A program made the position numbers and the translations under genes. This document shows positions 24,219 through 33,012 of a stretch of DNA of 35,170 bases, one piece after another. The notes beneath the pieces were generated by a model. It had not been told where the DNA came from. It saw only the letters and a list, made by a program, of their open reading frames with translations, and did no database searches. Positions within the stretch are counted from its first letter, which is position 1. Every line of letters begins with the position of its first letter. The DNA is from CANGYM01 sp044235825 (lineage in GTDB: Bacteria; Pseudomonadota; Alphaproteobacteria; JAJTHO01; CANGYM01), in assembly GCA_044235825.1 (NCBI GenBank), contig JBIIHL010000013.1:1-35170 (forward strand). Reading direction: 5' to 3'.

Positions 24219-24803
24219 ATGCATTTGCCCCGAATCCTTACGCCCACAACGTCAATCCGAATTGGCCTGCTCGGCGGGTCGTTTGATCCGCCGCATGTGG
24301 GGCATTTGGCGTTGGCGCAGCAGGCCATGACGCGTTTAAATCTAAACCGCGTGTGGTGGATGGTTGCCCCCACCAATCCGCTGAAGCACTTTGCGGGGGG
24401 ATACGCGCCGCCGCCGCAAGATGTGCGTTGTCAGGCCGTGCGCCGGATGCTGAAAACCCACCCCAACATGGATGTTTTGGGATTGCCAGAGGACGGCAAG
24501 ACCTATTTCACCTTGCAAGCCCTAAGCGCCGCGTATCCCAAAGCCCAGTTTGTCTGGCTGATGGGGTGGGATGCCTTTTGCCAGATCCATCGGTGGGACC
24601 GCTGGCAAGACATCATGACCCAGCATCGCCTTGCGCTTTTTGATCGTATGGGTTACAATGGGGTTATGCATCCTGTGGCCGCTTTCGCATTTTCTGATTA
24701 TCAGACCTCCCCCCAAAGGATTTTTGAAACCCCTGCCGGCTGGTGCCGGTTGCGGTTGCGGTTGCCAAGGATTTCCTCGACTGAACTTCGCGCTGCGTCC
24801 TGA
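24219..24803 (+). CDS. nadD: Nicotinate-nucleotide adenylyltransferase
   Basis: NadD converts nicotinate mononucleotide to deamido-NAD. The nucleotidyltransferase signature is GLLGGSFDPPHVGHLALAQQ near the N-terminus, followed by APTNPLKHF, WLMGWDAFCQIHRWDRWQ and the C-terminal RISSTELRAAS, the family's ISST-x-LR motif. Length (194 aa) is normal. It lies two bp upstream of rsfS, the common alphaproteobacterial arrangement. Confidence 0.96.
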   Translation: MHLPRILTPTTSIRIGLLGGSFDPPHVGHLALAQQAMTRLNLNRVWWMVAPTNPLKHFAGGYAPPPQDVRCQAVRRMLKTHPNMDVLGLPEDGKTYFTLQALSAAYPKAQFVWLMGWDAFCQIHRWDRWQDIMTQHRLALFDRMGYNGVMHPVAAFAFSDYQTSPQRIFETPAGWCRLRLRLPRISSTELRAAS

Positions 24804-24805
24804 TT

Positions 24806-25174
24806 ATGACCTCTTCTTTACCCCAGACCCCTGTTTTATCCGCTGTCCCCTCCCCAGACCAGACCCTGCCGCCAGAGGTTGAGACCCTAAGGGCCTTTCT
24901 GGAGGACAACAAAGCCCAAGACATAACCATTCTGCCTATTGCCGATAAAACGGTGATGACGGACGTTTTGATTGTGGCCACGGGGACGTCGCGGGCCCAG
25001 ATTCACGGCCTGGCCGATAAGATCATTGAGACCTTTGCCACCCCCACCCATCCCATCCGCCGTGATGGCTATGGGGCCACGGATTGGGTGGTTTTGGATG
25101 TGGGATCCGTCATGATCCACCTGTTTCGTCCTGAAGCGCGGGCGCTGTATAATTTGGAGGGCATGTGGTCCTAA
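24806..25174 (+). CDS. rsfS: Ribosomal silencing factor RsfS
   Basis: RsfS binds L14 and blocks subunit joining during starvation. The fold is visible as LEDNKAQDITILPIADKTVM, TDVLIVATGTSRAQIHGLAD, GATDWVVLDVGSVMIHLFRP and the closing ALYNLEGMWS. A 30-residue unconserved N-terminus precedes the domain. The last codons overlap the GTG start of cysH. In relatives rlmH normally follows here. Confidence 0.95.
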   Translation: MTSSLPQTPVLSAVPSPDQTLPPEVETLRAFLEDNKAQDITILPIADKTVMTDVLIVATGTSRAQIHGLADKIIETFATPTHPIRRDGYGATDWVVLDVGSVMIHLFRPEARALYNLEGMWS

Positions 25175-25848
25175 CCCTCCCCCCCTTGGACACCCTGCAA
25201 GAAACCTATCGCGGCCTAACCACCGAGGGGTTGATGCACCGCGCCCTGACGCAGGATTTTCCGTCGGGTCTGGCCATGGTGTCGTCCTTTGGCACCGAAT
25301 CCGCCGTTTTGCTGCATCTGATGGCACAAGTGAATCCCGATCTGCCCGTTTTGTTTTTGGATACAGAAAAACTGTTCCCCGAAACGCTGGACTATGTGCA
25401 AACCCTGACCCAGCATCTAAGGCTGACCAACGTGCATTGGTTAAAGCCTGATCCCCTGATTCATCAGGACGATCCCGATGGCACCCTGTGGCAGCGGGAC
25501 GTTGACCGGTGCTGTGAACTGAGAAAGATTTTGCCGCTGCAAAAGGCCCTGACCCCCTACCGCGCATGGATCACAGGGCGCAAGCAATACCACGGCGGCA
25601 GCCGCACCGCGCTAGAGCCCATCGAATACGACGGCACCCATTACAAAATCAATCCCCTGTACAACTGGCCCTTTGCCCGTTTGCGGTATCATATCGAAAC
25701 CAACGGCTTGCCGGATCACCCCCTGCTGGATAGCGGGTATTTGTCCGTGGGCTGCGTGCCCTGCACCAAGCCCGCCACCAACACCAGTGACCCCCGCGCC
25801 GGCCGCTGGATCGACCGCGAAAAGGATGAATGTGGGATTCATTTTTAG
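25165..25848 (+). CDS. cysH: Adenylyl-sulfate (APS/PAPS) reductase
   Basis: CysH reduces activated sulfate to sulfite. FGTESAVLLHLM and LPVLFLDTEKLFPETLDY form the nucleotide site. Cys116-Cys117 (DRCCELRKILPL) and Cys197/Cys200 (VGCVPCTKPA) provide a 4Fe-4S cluster, so it is of the APS-reductase type. Cys223 in DECGIHF is the catalytic nucleophile. The start is GTG with GGAGG at 5 nt. It is encoded at the end of nadD-rsfS, and cysQ, whose product clears the PAP by-product, lies 2.6 kb downstream. Confidence 0.95.
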   Translation: MVLTLPPLDTLQETYRGLTTEGLMHRALTQDFPSGLAMVSSFGTESAVLLHLMAQVNPDLPVLFLDTEKLFPETLDYVQTLTQHLRLTNVHWLKPDPLIHQDDPDGTLWQRDVDRCCELRKILPLQKALTPYRAWITGRKQYHGGSRTALEPIEYDGTHYKINPLYNWPFARLRYHIETNGLPDHPLLDSGYLSVGCVPCTKPATNTSDPRAGRWIDREKDECGIHF

Positions 25849-25852
25849 GGGA

Positions 25853-26842
25853 TTAAGAGTAAAGAGCCGCCATTTCCCGCTCTTTTTCCTCTTTTTTTGG
25901 GTGCTGCTGGGGGCAAGACGGGGAATCAGAGACCAAAAAAGGCCTGAGATTCTGGGCAATGGCACGGATAACGGGCACACAAACACTGTTGCCGAATTGT
26001 TTATAGGCCTGAACATCGCTGACGGGGATTTTAAATGTATCGGGAAAACCTTGTAGGCGGGCGGCCTCTCTGGGTGTGAGCTTGCGTGGATTTTTCGTGC
26101 TTCCTTGATCAATTAAAATTTCTGATCCATCTTTGTAATAACGGGCCGAAAGGGTGTTGGTATAGGGCGATGCGTGATGAAACAGCGTGTATCCAAAGCC
26201 GTTGCCTTTGGTGATGTGGCTTTGTTTTCTTTTTTGATGGCCTTCCCATAAACGATCAGACAACGTATAGCGGTCGTGAACCGTATTGTCCAAAATATCC
26301 CCAACACAGGTTTTTTCCAACGTGGGACGGGGAAAGGAAAACGTTTGGCCCTGTTTCAGGCCAATGATATAAATGCGCTCTCGGTTTTGGGGGATTCCAA
26401 AATCTTTGGCTGCCAAGATATGACTGGACACTGTATAGCCGCAGTCTTGCAACGTTTGCGCGATCACGCGGTAAGTATGCCCCTTGTTGTGGGTTTTGAG
26501 TCTTTTGACATTTTCCAAAAGAATCACGTTTGGATGGTGTTCTTTAACAATTTTGGCAATGGAAAAAAACAATGTGCCCCTGGCATCGTCAAAGCCCCGT
26601 TGCAAACCCGCCTGGGAAAACGGTTGGCACGGAAACCCCGCCAACAACAGATCAAAAGGGGGAATGTCTGAGGGATGAATTTTTGTGATATCGCCGTGGG
26701 GAACATCCCGAAAGTTGGTATAATAGGTTTCTTTGGCAAATTTATCGATTTCCGATGAAAACACGCATCGCCCGCCCAGTTCGTCAAACGGCAGACGAAT
26801 GCCCCCAATACCCGCAAACAAATCAATAAACCGAAAGGTCAT
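25853..26842 (-). CDS. DNA (cytosine-5) methyltransferase, Dcm-like
   Basis: The 329-aa protein has all m5C motifs: FIDLFAGIGGIRL (I), GFPCQPFSQAG with the catalytic Cys72 (IV), LLENVKRL (VI), QNRERIYIIGL (VIII) and a C-terminal QAYKQFGNSVCVPVIRAI (X). The NTLSARYYKDGSEILIDQG target-recognition-side block and PRKLTPREAARLQGFP closely resemble Dcm/M.EcoRII. A CC-type recognition such as CCWGG or CCNGG is therefore a reasonable guess. The ATG at 26842 overlaps the upstream endonuclease stop (ATGA). The stop lies 4 bp from the convergent cysH stop. It protects against the paired nuclease. Confidence 0.95.
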   Translation of the reverse strand: MTFRFIDLFAGIGGIRLPFDELGGRCVFSSEIDKFAKETYYTNFRDVPHGDITKIHPSDIPPFDLLLAGFPCQPFSQAGLQRGFDDARGTLFFSIAKIVKEHHPNVILLENVKRLKTHNKGHTYRVIAQTLQDCGYTVSSHILAAKDFGIPQNRERIYIIGLKQGQTFSFPRPTLEKTCVGDILDNTVHDRYTLSDRLWEGHQKRKQSHITKGNGFGYTLFHHASPYTNTLSARYYKDGSEILIDQGSTKNPRKLTPREAARLQGFPDTFKIPVSDVQAYKQFGNSVCVPVIRAIAQNLRPFLVSDSPSCPQQHPKKEEKEREMAALYS

Positions 26843-27720
26843 GAGGATTTCCAATACTCTAGCGTTTGAGGAATTTCACTGAAGAAAAAATCTTCAAAAC
26901 TGATAACATTTCTTTTGTTAAACAGGGATGAGTGTTCCTTAACGCTTTTGTAGACCACCAAAATGACATTATGATTGGCCATTTGCTCCACTTTGTTTAG
27001 GCTAACGTTTTCATCCACCGTGAGCAGATAAATGCTGGGCAGGCCCGTTCTGTTAATTTCTTCGATGACCTCTTGCCACCGTTCGCGCAGCGTGGTTTTC
27101 ATGGTTCCGATGATAACTTTATCCCGTCTTTGTTCAAAGGCCTCAAGGCTTGGCAAGAGAGAATCAACAATTTTCCCTAATTTTTTGGATTTAAAATTTT
27201 TAGAGCCCACGCTGGTTTGGGATGCATAGGAATATCCTAAAACATCGTATAGTCCATAAATAATCCCCTCAAAAATTTTCCCTGCTCGTGCTCGTCTTGA
27301 TTGTGTGTTGCTTAACGATAGCCTGTAGATATAGGGATAAATTTGACCCGAAAAATCCCCAAAAAAATCCCGCAATCTGTGTTTTATGTCTTTCTGGCTT
27401 TTTTCAAAACAATCATAAAGAGCTGTAAATTTTTCCGCAGGAACAGCGAACTTTTCAGAAATATGATTCAGCACATAGGTGTTCATTTGGGCTTCTTGGA
27501 TAAGAAATGAACGAAAAGATTCATCCCGCAAGCGGGAAATCAACGATGATAAATGTTGGCCCTCTCGCAGATTTTCCATGAATTCCGCGTGATCCCGCAA
27601 CACGGTTTTCACAGTTTCCTTAGGGGAGAGGATAAACGTTTTTCTGGCTGCCTGTACGTATACATCAAATTGTTTTTGTTCGTTTTTTGGTATTTCCGTT
27701 AAAAAAGTTACATCGTTCAT
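26839..27720 (-). CDS. Type II restriction endonuclease, EcoRII/CCGG-family-like PD-(D/E)xK
   Basis: The 293-aa protein lies directly upstream of the methyltransferase and overlaps it. In its C-terminal half the sequence reads IFEGIIYGLYDVLGYSY (Glu151), KIVDSLLPS (Asp186) and GTMKTTLRERWQEVIEEI, with Lys208 and Glu221 spaced K-x12-E. That K-T-T-L-R-E-R-W...E pattern is shared with EcoRII, PspGI and NgoMIV-like enzymes that cut at CC/GG sites. The N-terminal half is helical with many charged residues. Two later strands (IYLLTVDEN, VILVVYKSV) end the fold. The gene is AT-rich. The ATG at 27720 follows GGGG. There is no controller gene. Confidence 0.85.
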   Translation of the reverse strand: MNDVTFLTEIPKNEQKQFDVYVQAARKTFILSPKETVKTVLRDHAEFMENLREGQHLSSLISRLRDESFRSFLIQEAQMNTYVLNHISEKFAVPAEKFTALYDCFEKSQKDIKHRLRDFFGDFSGQIYPYIYRLSLSNTQSRRARAGKIFEGIIYGLYDVLGYSYASQTSVGSKNFKSKKLGKIVDSLLPSLEAFEQRRDKVIIGTMKTTLRERWQEVIEEINRTGLPSIYLLTVDENVSLNKVEQMANHNVILVVYKSVKEHSSLFNKRNVISFEDFFFSEIPQTLEYWKSS

Positions 27721-27844
27721 AAACACCCCAAACATACCCAAGCAATGTACAAGATCAAATCAAACGAATCAATCCCAAACCCCATCTTTACAAAGCTATT
27801 TATTCAAAAAAGCAGACAAGCCCCCCACAAACATGACTTTTCAT

Positions 27845-27873
27845 TAGACAAACACAGCCCAGCTTTTCATAAT
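27845..27873 (+). promoter_or_regulatory. Probable promoter of pgsA-cysQ
   Basis: TAGACA at 27845-27850 and CATAAT at 27868-27873 are 17 bp apart, about 33 bp before the pgsA ATG. The match to sigma70 consensus is good at both hexamers. Confidence 0.45.
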
Positions 27874-27905
27874 GGTTTTTTAAAAAGGATGAGGGGTTTG
27901 GCGTT

Positions 27906-28484
27906 ATGAATTTACCCATGGTGTTGACGTTGTCACGTTTGGCCATATTGCCGTTGTTTTTTGTTTTGATGATTCTGCCGTTTTCTTGGGCGTCTTATGG
28001 GGCATTGGTGATGTTTGTGGCGGCGGCTTTGACGGATTTTTTGGATGGGTTTCTGGCCCGTCAGTTGGGGCAAACGTCGGATCTGGGCGCCTTTTTGGAT
28101 CCTGTGGCGGATAAACTGTTAACCCTAAGCGCCCTGATTATGTTGGTTTTTGTGCAGCAGCTCAGTATGGTGGGTCTGCTGGCCGCCCTGTTTATTTTGT
28201 GGCGAGAGGTCGGCATCATGGCCCTGCGCCAAGCCATGGCCAACAAAGGCCACCCTGTTGATGTCACATGGATTGCCAAGGTCAAAACCGCCGTGCAATT
28301 TTTGGCCATAACCCTGCTGTTGCTGGCCTTTGCGCGGGTGGATGAAACCATCAACATCATTGGCCAAGTTTTGTTGGTGATGGCTGCCTTGCTGACCATG
28401 CACAGTTTTGTGGGATACGTTCAGCAAGCCCTGCCGTTTTTCAAAGACGCCGATGTTCAAAAGCATGACGAGGAAACGTTGTGA
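27906..28484 (+). CDS. pgsA: CDP-diacylglycerol-glycerol-3-phosphate 3-phosphatidyltransferase
   Basis: PgsA makes phosphatidylglycerol phosphate in the inner membrane. The CDP-alcohol phosphotransferase motif is complete in LTDFLDGFLARQLGQ and DLGAFLDPVADKLL. Several hydrophobic segments (about 14-34, 70-95, 125-150, 155-170) are membrane helices. Length (192 aa) is normal. It overlaps cysQ through GTGA. An unusually long poly-pyrimidine or A/T stretch lies upstream, where the promoter was called. Confidence 0.94.
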   Translation: MNLPMVLTLSRLAILPLFFVLMILPFSWASYGALVMFVAAALTDFLDGFLARQLGQTSDLGAFLDPVADKLLTLSALIMLVFVQQLSMVGLLAALFILWREVGIMALRQAMANKGHPVDVTWIAKVKTAVQFLAITLLLLAFARVDETINIIGQVLLVMAALLTMHSFVGYVQQALPFFKDADVQKHDEETL

Positions 28485-29296
28485 CCCTTCACGCCTTTTT
28501 GGATGACAGCCTGCCGCGTTTGGTGTCCGCCTGTTTTGATGCGGGGGATGTGATTTTGCGCCATTACAAATCGGGGATCACCGCGGAGGTTAAGGCCGAT
28601 GGTTCCCCCTCTACGGTGGCGGATAAAGAGGCGGAGGCGGTGTTATGCGCCACCCTGAATGCGCTGCCCCAACAGTTTCCCATTATTGCCGAGGAAGCCT
28701 CGGAGGGCGAACTGCCGCTGGAGGTATCCCACGAAACCTTTTGGTTGCTGGACCCACTGGACGGAACGCGGGAATTCCTGACCCATACCGATGAATTCAC
28801 CGTCAACATAGGTCTGGTGCACCAAGGCATCCCCGTCTTTGGCATGGTGTATATTCCCGTAGAGGGCCTGCTGTTTTTTGGCCGCCAAGGCCGAGGCGCC
28901 TGCATGATGCAGCGAGATGGCATCGCAATCCCTTTGACGGCCAGCACGCGCCCCCTGAATCAGCTGCGGATGATCACCAGTCGCCAGACCAAGGCCTCCC
29001 CCCAAGCCTTTTTGGACAAAATCGCCCCCGTGGCCCAGGTGACCACAGAGCTGCACGCCGGCAGTTCCCTGAAATTTTGCCGCATTGCCCAGGATCGCGC
29101 TGATCTTTACCCCCGCCCGGGCCGCACCATGATGTGGGACACCTGCGCGGGGGATGCGCTGCTGCGCTCTATGGGCGGCATAGTCATGGACGCCACAGGC
29201 GCCCCCCTGAAATACGATTCCAAAACCCTAGAAAATCCCCCCTTTATGGCCCTGTCCGCGGGGGTTTGGGGGGTTCTGGTGACAGGGTACAGGTGA
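28481..29296 (+). CDS. cysQ: 3'(2'),5'-bisphosphate nucleotidase CysQ
   Basis: CysQ hydrolyses PAP to AMP and is a member of the inositol monophosphatase superfamily. Metal-site motifs are present: EEASEGELPLE, LLDPLDGTREFL and MMWDTCAGDALLRSMGG. The start GTG overlaps the pgsA stop. The TGA stop falls in an ACAGGTGA unit and is followed by ten G residues. The last five codons (VTGYR) may therefore be repeat-derived. Function fits with cysH nearby for sulfate reduction. Confidence 0.93.
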   Translation: MTLHAFLDDSLPRLVSACFDAGDVILRHYKSGITAEVKADGSPSTVADKEAEAVLCATLNALPQQFPIIAEEASEGELPLEVSHETFWLLDPLDGTREFLTHTDEFTVNIGLVHQGIPVFGMVYIPVEGLLFFGRQGRGACMMQRDGIAIPLTASTRPLNQLRMITSRQTKASPQAFLDKIAPVAQVTTELHAGSSLKFCRIAQDRADLYPRPGRTMMWDTCAGDALLRSMGGIVMDATGAPLKYDSKTLENPPFMALSAGVWGVLVTGYR

Positions 29297-29330
29297 GGGG
29301 GGGGGGACTCCTCTGGCGTCAGGGGGCCGT

Positions 29331-29741
29331 TTAGGAATATGACGATACAAATGATGTCAGGGGTTTGGCGGTGTCGGGGAAAGCTTTGATGACCTGAGCA
29401 TCCATGGTCACAAGGGGCATTTTAAGATGCCGCGCCAAGGCCACGTATTCACAATCATATGCGGTACAGCCGCTGCTGGCGGCCAACGTCAAAACAGTCG
29501 TTGAGGCGACATCGCGCGTATTTTCGGCCAAAATCTCTTCGATCATATCCTGAATCGCCAAAGCTTGGGAGAGCGTCAACACGGATTTTTTAAGATAACG
29601 TGCCAAAACATTCCGAAATTCGCTACGCCATAAAGAGGGTGCGAACCAAACAGGATGATGCACCAACAAAGACTCGGCCAGTGGCGTTAGCTGTGACGGC
29701 AACGCCAGAGACACCAAAACATTAGCATCCACAACAATCAC
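29331..29741 (-). CDS. vapC: VapC-like PIN-domain ribonuclease toxin
   Basis: The 136-aa PIN domain has four acidic catalytic residues: Asp5 (MIVVDANVLVSLAL), Glu41 (LWRSEFRNVLARYL), Asp96 (CTAYDCEYVALARHL) and Asp114 (LVTMDAQVIKAFP). VapC-type toxins cleave RNA, often tRNA. The start overlaps the antitoxin stop by 4 bp, so the two are a coupled type II pair. All catalytic residues are intact, unlike the other toxin remnants in this window. Confidence 0.92.
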   Translation of the reverse strand: MIVVDANVLVSLALPSQLTPLAESLLVHHPVWFAPSLWRSEFRNVLARYLKKSVLTLSQALAIQDMIEEILAENTRDVASTTVLTLAASSGCTAYDCEYVALARHLKMPLVTMDAQVIKAFPDTAKPLTSFVSSYS

Positions 29742-29980
29742 AGGCGTCCCTGATTCAGGGCGTCCTGAATGTCCTCCTCTGTCAACGGGTTCATCACAGG
29801 ACGCAGGGCCCGCAAACGATCCAAACGATTGTCCGAGGGTGTTACGGCATCTGACGCAGACAAAGCCCGTTCAAGACAATAAATCGCCTGAGCATGCAAA
29901 GAGCGATGCTCTCTGTGCGCCGCTGCTTTTAAAGCCACGTACAAAGATTCGGGTATATTTTTGAGCGTGAGGGCTGTCAT
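29738..29980 (-). CDS. vapB: FitA/VapB-like ribbon-helix-helix antitoxin
   Basis: The 80-aa antitoxin begins MTALTLKNIPESLYVALKAA, with an RHH DNA-binding strand and helix, then REHRSLHAQAIYCLERALSA. The C-terminal tail (PLTEEDIQDALNQGRL) is the likely toxin-binding part. The ATG follows GGAGG at 4-nt spacing, and a strong promoter lies immediately upstream. Type II antitoxins of this type repress their own operon. Confidence 0.92.
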   Translation of the reverse strand: MTALTLKNIPESLYVALKAAAHREHRSLHAQAIYCLERALSASDAVTPSDNRLDRLRALRPVMNPLTEEDIQDALNQGRL

Positions 29981-30000
29981 AATACCTCCAAAACACAACC

Positions 30001-30029
30001 ATTATGCATCTTTTTGGGGAATTTTTCAA
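30001..30029 (-). promoter_or_regulatory. Promoter of vapBC
   Basis: On the minus strand TTGAAA (30024-30029) and CATAAT (30001-30006) are separated by exactly 17 bp. The start would fall near 29994, giving a short leader with a GGAGG ribosome site before the vapB ATG. Confidence 0.65.
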
Positions 30030-30053
30030 GGGGGGTATTATTTAAAAAAACCC

Positions 30054-30083
30054 TTGCTATCCCCCCCCACACCCCCTTAGATA
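30054..30083 (+). promoter_or_regulatory. Possible promoter of uvrA
   Basis: TTGCTA at 30054-30059 and TAGATA at 30078-30083 are 18 bp apart. They mirror the pair before rplM. The 29981-30117 gap separates divergent vapBC and uvrA promoters. No LexA-type SOS box was recognised. Confidence 0.4.
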
Positions 30084-30117
30084 AAAAGGATTTTTTTGTT
30101 CCTTTTTATAGGTTGTT

Positions 30118-33012
30118 ATGCCCAAATCCCCCCTGAAATCCAAGCCTTTACAAACCCCCTCTTTGCCCAATGCGGGGGGGCGGGGGGTGGTCAGCAGCAC
30201 CACGTTGTCCGTGCGGGGGGCGCGGGAGCATAATTTGAAAAACATCGACGTGGACATTCCCAAAAACCAATTAACGGTGATTACGGGGGTTTCGGGGTCG
30301 GGGAAGTCTTCGCTGGCCTTTGATACCATTTATGCTGAGGGGCAGCGGCGGTATGTGGAAAGCCTCTCCTCCTATGCCCGCCAGTTTTTGCAGCTGATGG
30401 AAAAACCCGATGTGGATCACATCGACGGCCTGTCGCCGGCCATTTCCATTGACCAGAAAACCACCAGCCGCAATCCGCGCTCCACCGTGGGGACGGTGAC
30501 AGAGATTTACGATTACCTGCGGTTGCTGTTTGCCCGTGTGGGGGTGCCGCATTCTCCGGCCACGGGATTGCCCATTGCGCGGGAAAGCGTGTCCCAAATG
30601 GCGGACCGCATCGAAACATGGCCCGAGGGCAAGCGCATTTTGATTTTGGCCCCCGTGGTGCGGGACCGCAAGGGGACCTTTGTGGATTTGTTTCAGGATT
30701 TACGGAAAAAGGGGTTTGTGCGTCTGCGCATCAACGGCAAACAGGTGGGGATGGACGAAATTCCCGCGCTGAAAAAAACATTAAAACACGATATTGAGGT
30801 CGTGGTGGACCGTCTGGTTTTGGGCGGGGATATCCGCACCCGTTTGGTGCAATCGCTGGAAACCGCCACCAAGCTGAGCGAGGGGATTTTGTGGGTTTTG
30901 GATGCGGATTCCGATGAAAAAACCGTGTTTTCTGAGCATTTTTCATGCCCCGAATCGGGCTTTGCGCTGGATGATATTGAACCGCGTTTGTTCAGTTTCA
31001 ACAGCCCCCACGGCGCCTGCGCCACCTGTGACGGTCTGGGTGTGCGGGTGGTGATTGATCCGCGGCGGATTGTGCCGGATGCGTCGTTGAGTTTGGACGA
31101 GGGCGCCATTGCCCCATGGGCGGGGAAGTTCCACAGTTATTATGATCAAACCCTCGCGTCTGTGGCCAAGCATTTTGAGGCGCGGATGACCATGCCCTTT
31201 GAAAAGCTCCCCAAAAGTCTGCAGCATGCCCTGATTTACGGGACAGAGGTGCCCATCACCATTCAGTATAACGATGGGTTTCGGGCGTACAAAACCAACA
31301 AGCCCTTTCCCGGGCTGGTGGGGTATTTGGAAAAACGGTATCAGGCCAACGAACTGTCCGCAGACGATCAGGAACGGTACTGCGTGGAAAAGGACTGCGA
31401 TGCCTGCGGCGGGACCCGTCTGAATGAAAAGGCGCTGTGTGTGAAAATTGCGGGCAACACCATTGCGGGCGTAACGGCGTTGTCCATTGGGGATGCGTAC
31501 CTGTGGATTGCCGAAACCCTGCCCCCCCAGCTGGGTAAGCAAGATCACGCCATTGCGGATCGGATTTTGCGGGAAATTCGGGAAAGGTTATCCTTTCTGA
31601 ACAATGTGGGCCTGTCGTATTTGACCCTGCACCGCCACGCCAGCACGCTATCTGGCGGGGAGAATCAGCGGATTCGCCTAGCCTCCCAAATCGGATGCGG
31701 CCTGAGCGGGGTTTTGTATGTGCTGGATGAGCCCTCCATCGGCCTGCACCAGCGGGATAATGACCGTTTGCTGGAAACGCTGCGCAATTTGCGGGATTTG
31801 GGCAACACGGTTTTGGTGGTGGAACACGACGAAGACGCCATGCGCACCGCCGATTATTTGATTGATATGGGCCCCCGCGCGGGGCGCTTTGGCGGGGAAG
31901 TCGTGGCCGCCGGCACGCCCGATGTGGTGATTGCGCATCCCAAAAGCCTCACCGGTGCCTATTTACGGGGTGATCAACAGATTACCCCCCCCGCAACACG
32001 GCGCAAAGGGAATGGAAAAACCCTGTCCCTGCGCGGGGTGCATTATCACAATTTGCAAAATGTGAATGTGGACATTCCGCTGGGGACCCTGACCTGTGTC
32101 ACGGGGGTGAGTGGGTCGGGCAAGTCGTCCTTGGTCATGGACAGTTTGTATCAGGGGATGTTGGCCCGTTTTTGGCGTTCGGACCTGCAACGCTATATGC
32201 ACAGCATCGAGGGCGGGGAATGGATCGACAAAGTCATCGAAATTGATCAATCCCCCATCGGACGCACGCCGCGGTCCAATCCCATCACCTATATCGGGGC
32301 CTTTACGCCCATTCGGGATTGGTTTGCGGCCCTGCCCGAGGCCAAAGCCCGCGGGTACGCCGTGGGCCGCTTTTCCTTTAATGTGAAGGGGGGGCGGTGC
32401 GAGGCCTGTCAGGGGGACGGGCTGATTAAAATTGAAATGCACTTTTTGCCCGATGTGTATGTGGAATGCGAAACGTGTAAAGGCAAACGGTACAACCGCG
32501 AAACGCTGGATGTGACATACCGCGACAAATCCATTGCGGATGTCTTGCAAATGAGTGTTGAGGAAGCCCTGTCCTTTTTTCATCCCATACCCGCCGTGCG
32601 GGATAAAATCAAACTGCTGCAGGATATTGGGCTGGATTATATCCAGCTGGGACAGGCCGCCAACACCCTCTCCGGCGGGGAAGCGCAGCGCATCAAACTG
32701 GCCAAGGAATTAACCAAACGCGCCACCGGCCGCACGCTGTATATTCTGGATGAACCCACCACAGGATTGCATTTCGAGGACGTCCGCAAACTGCTGGCCA
32801 TCCTGCAACAGCTGGTGGATCAGGGCAACACGGTGGTGGTGATTGAGCATAATCTGGACGTCATTGCCTGCGCCGATTGGATCATCGATCTGGGCCCCGA
32901 AGGCGGCAGCGGCGGCGGCCACATCATCGCCGCCGGCACCCCCGAAGACGTCATCAAAAACCCCAAAAGTTATACAGGGCAGTATTTGGGGCGGAAGACA
33001 GGTAACAGGTAA
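30118..33012 (+). CDS. uvrA: Excinuclease ABC subunit A
   Basis: UvrA is the damage-recognition ATPase of nucleotide excision repair. Two ABC modules are present: Walker A GVSGSGKSS twice (residues about 58 and about 664), signatures LSGGENQRI and LSGGEAQRI, and Walker B YVLDEPSIGLHQRD and YILDEPTTGLHFED. The C-terminal zinc finger CEACQGDGLI...CETCKGKR is intact. The N-terminal finger site FSCPESGFAL lacks one Cys, as in many alphaproteobacterial UvrA proteins. The length (964 aa) is normal. The C-terminus ends GRKTGNR, with the TAA stop inside a CAGGTAA repeat, so the last codons are probably repeat-derived. Confidence 0.97.
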   Translation: MPKSPLKSKPLQTPSLPNAGGRGVVSSTTLSVRGAREHNLKNIDVDIPKNQLTVITGVSGSGKSSLAFDTIYAEGQRRYVESLSSYARQFLQLMEKPDVDHIDGLSPAISIDQKTTSRNPRSTVGTVTEIYDYLRLLFARVGVPHSPATGLPIARESVSQMADRIETWPEGKRILILAPVVRDRKGTFVDLFQDLRKKGFVRLRINGKQVGMDEIPALKKTLKHDIEVVVDRLVLGGDIRTRLVQSLETATKLSEGILWVLDADSDEKTVFSEHFSCPESGFALDDIEPRLFSFNSPHGACATCDGLGVRVVIDPRRIVPDASLSLDEGAIAPWAGKFHSYYDQTLASVAKHFEARMTMPFEKLPKSLQHALIYGTEVPITIQYNDGFRAYKTNKPFPGLVGYLEKRYQANELSADDQERYCVEKDCDACGGTRLNEKALCVKIAGNTIAGVTALSIGDAYLWIAETLPPQLGKQDHAIADRILREIRERLSFLNNVGLSYLTLHRHASTLSGGENQRIRLASQIGCGLSGVLYVLDEPSIGLHQRDNDRLLETLRNLRDLGNTVLVVEHDEDAMRTADYLIDMGPRAGRFGGEVVAAGTPDVVIAHPKSLTGAYLRGDQQITPPATRRKGNGKTLSLRGVHYHNLQNVNVDIPLGTLTCVTGVSGSGKSSLVMDSLYQGMLARFWRSDLQRYMHSIEGGEWIDKVIEIDQSPIGRTPRSNPITYIGAFTPIRDWFAALPEAKARGYAVGRFSFNVKGGRCEACQGDGLIKIEMHFLPDVYVECETCKGKRYNRETLDVTYRDKSIADVLQMSVEEALSFFHPIPAVRDKIKLLQDIGLDYIQLGQAANTLSGGEAQRIKLAKELTKRATGRTLYILDEPTTGLHFEDVRKLLAILQQLVDQGNTVVVIEHNLDVIACADWIIDLGPEGGSGGGHIIAAGTPEDVIKNPKSYTGQYLGRKTGNR

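Noticed and set aside
30118..33012. Missing cysteine in the first zinc finger of UvrA as a defect
   Set aside because: The CPxSG form is common in alphaproteobacterial UvrA from memory, so it is probably lineage-normal.
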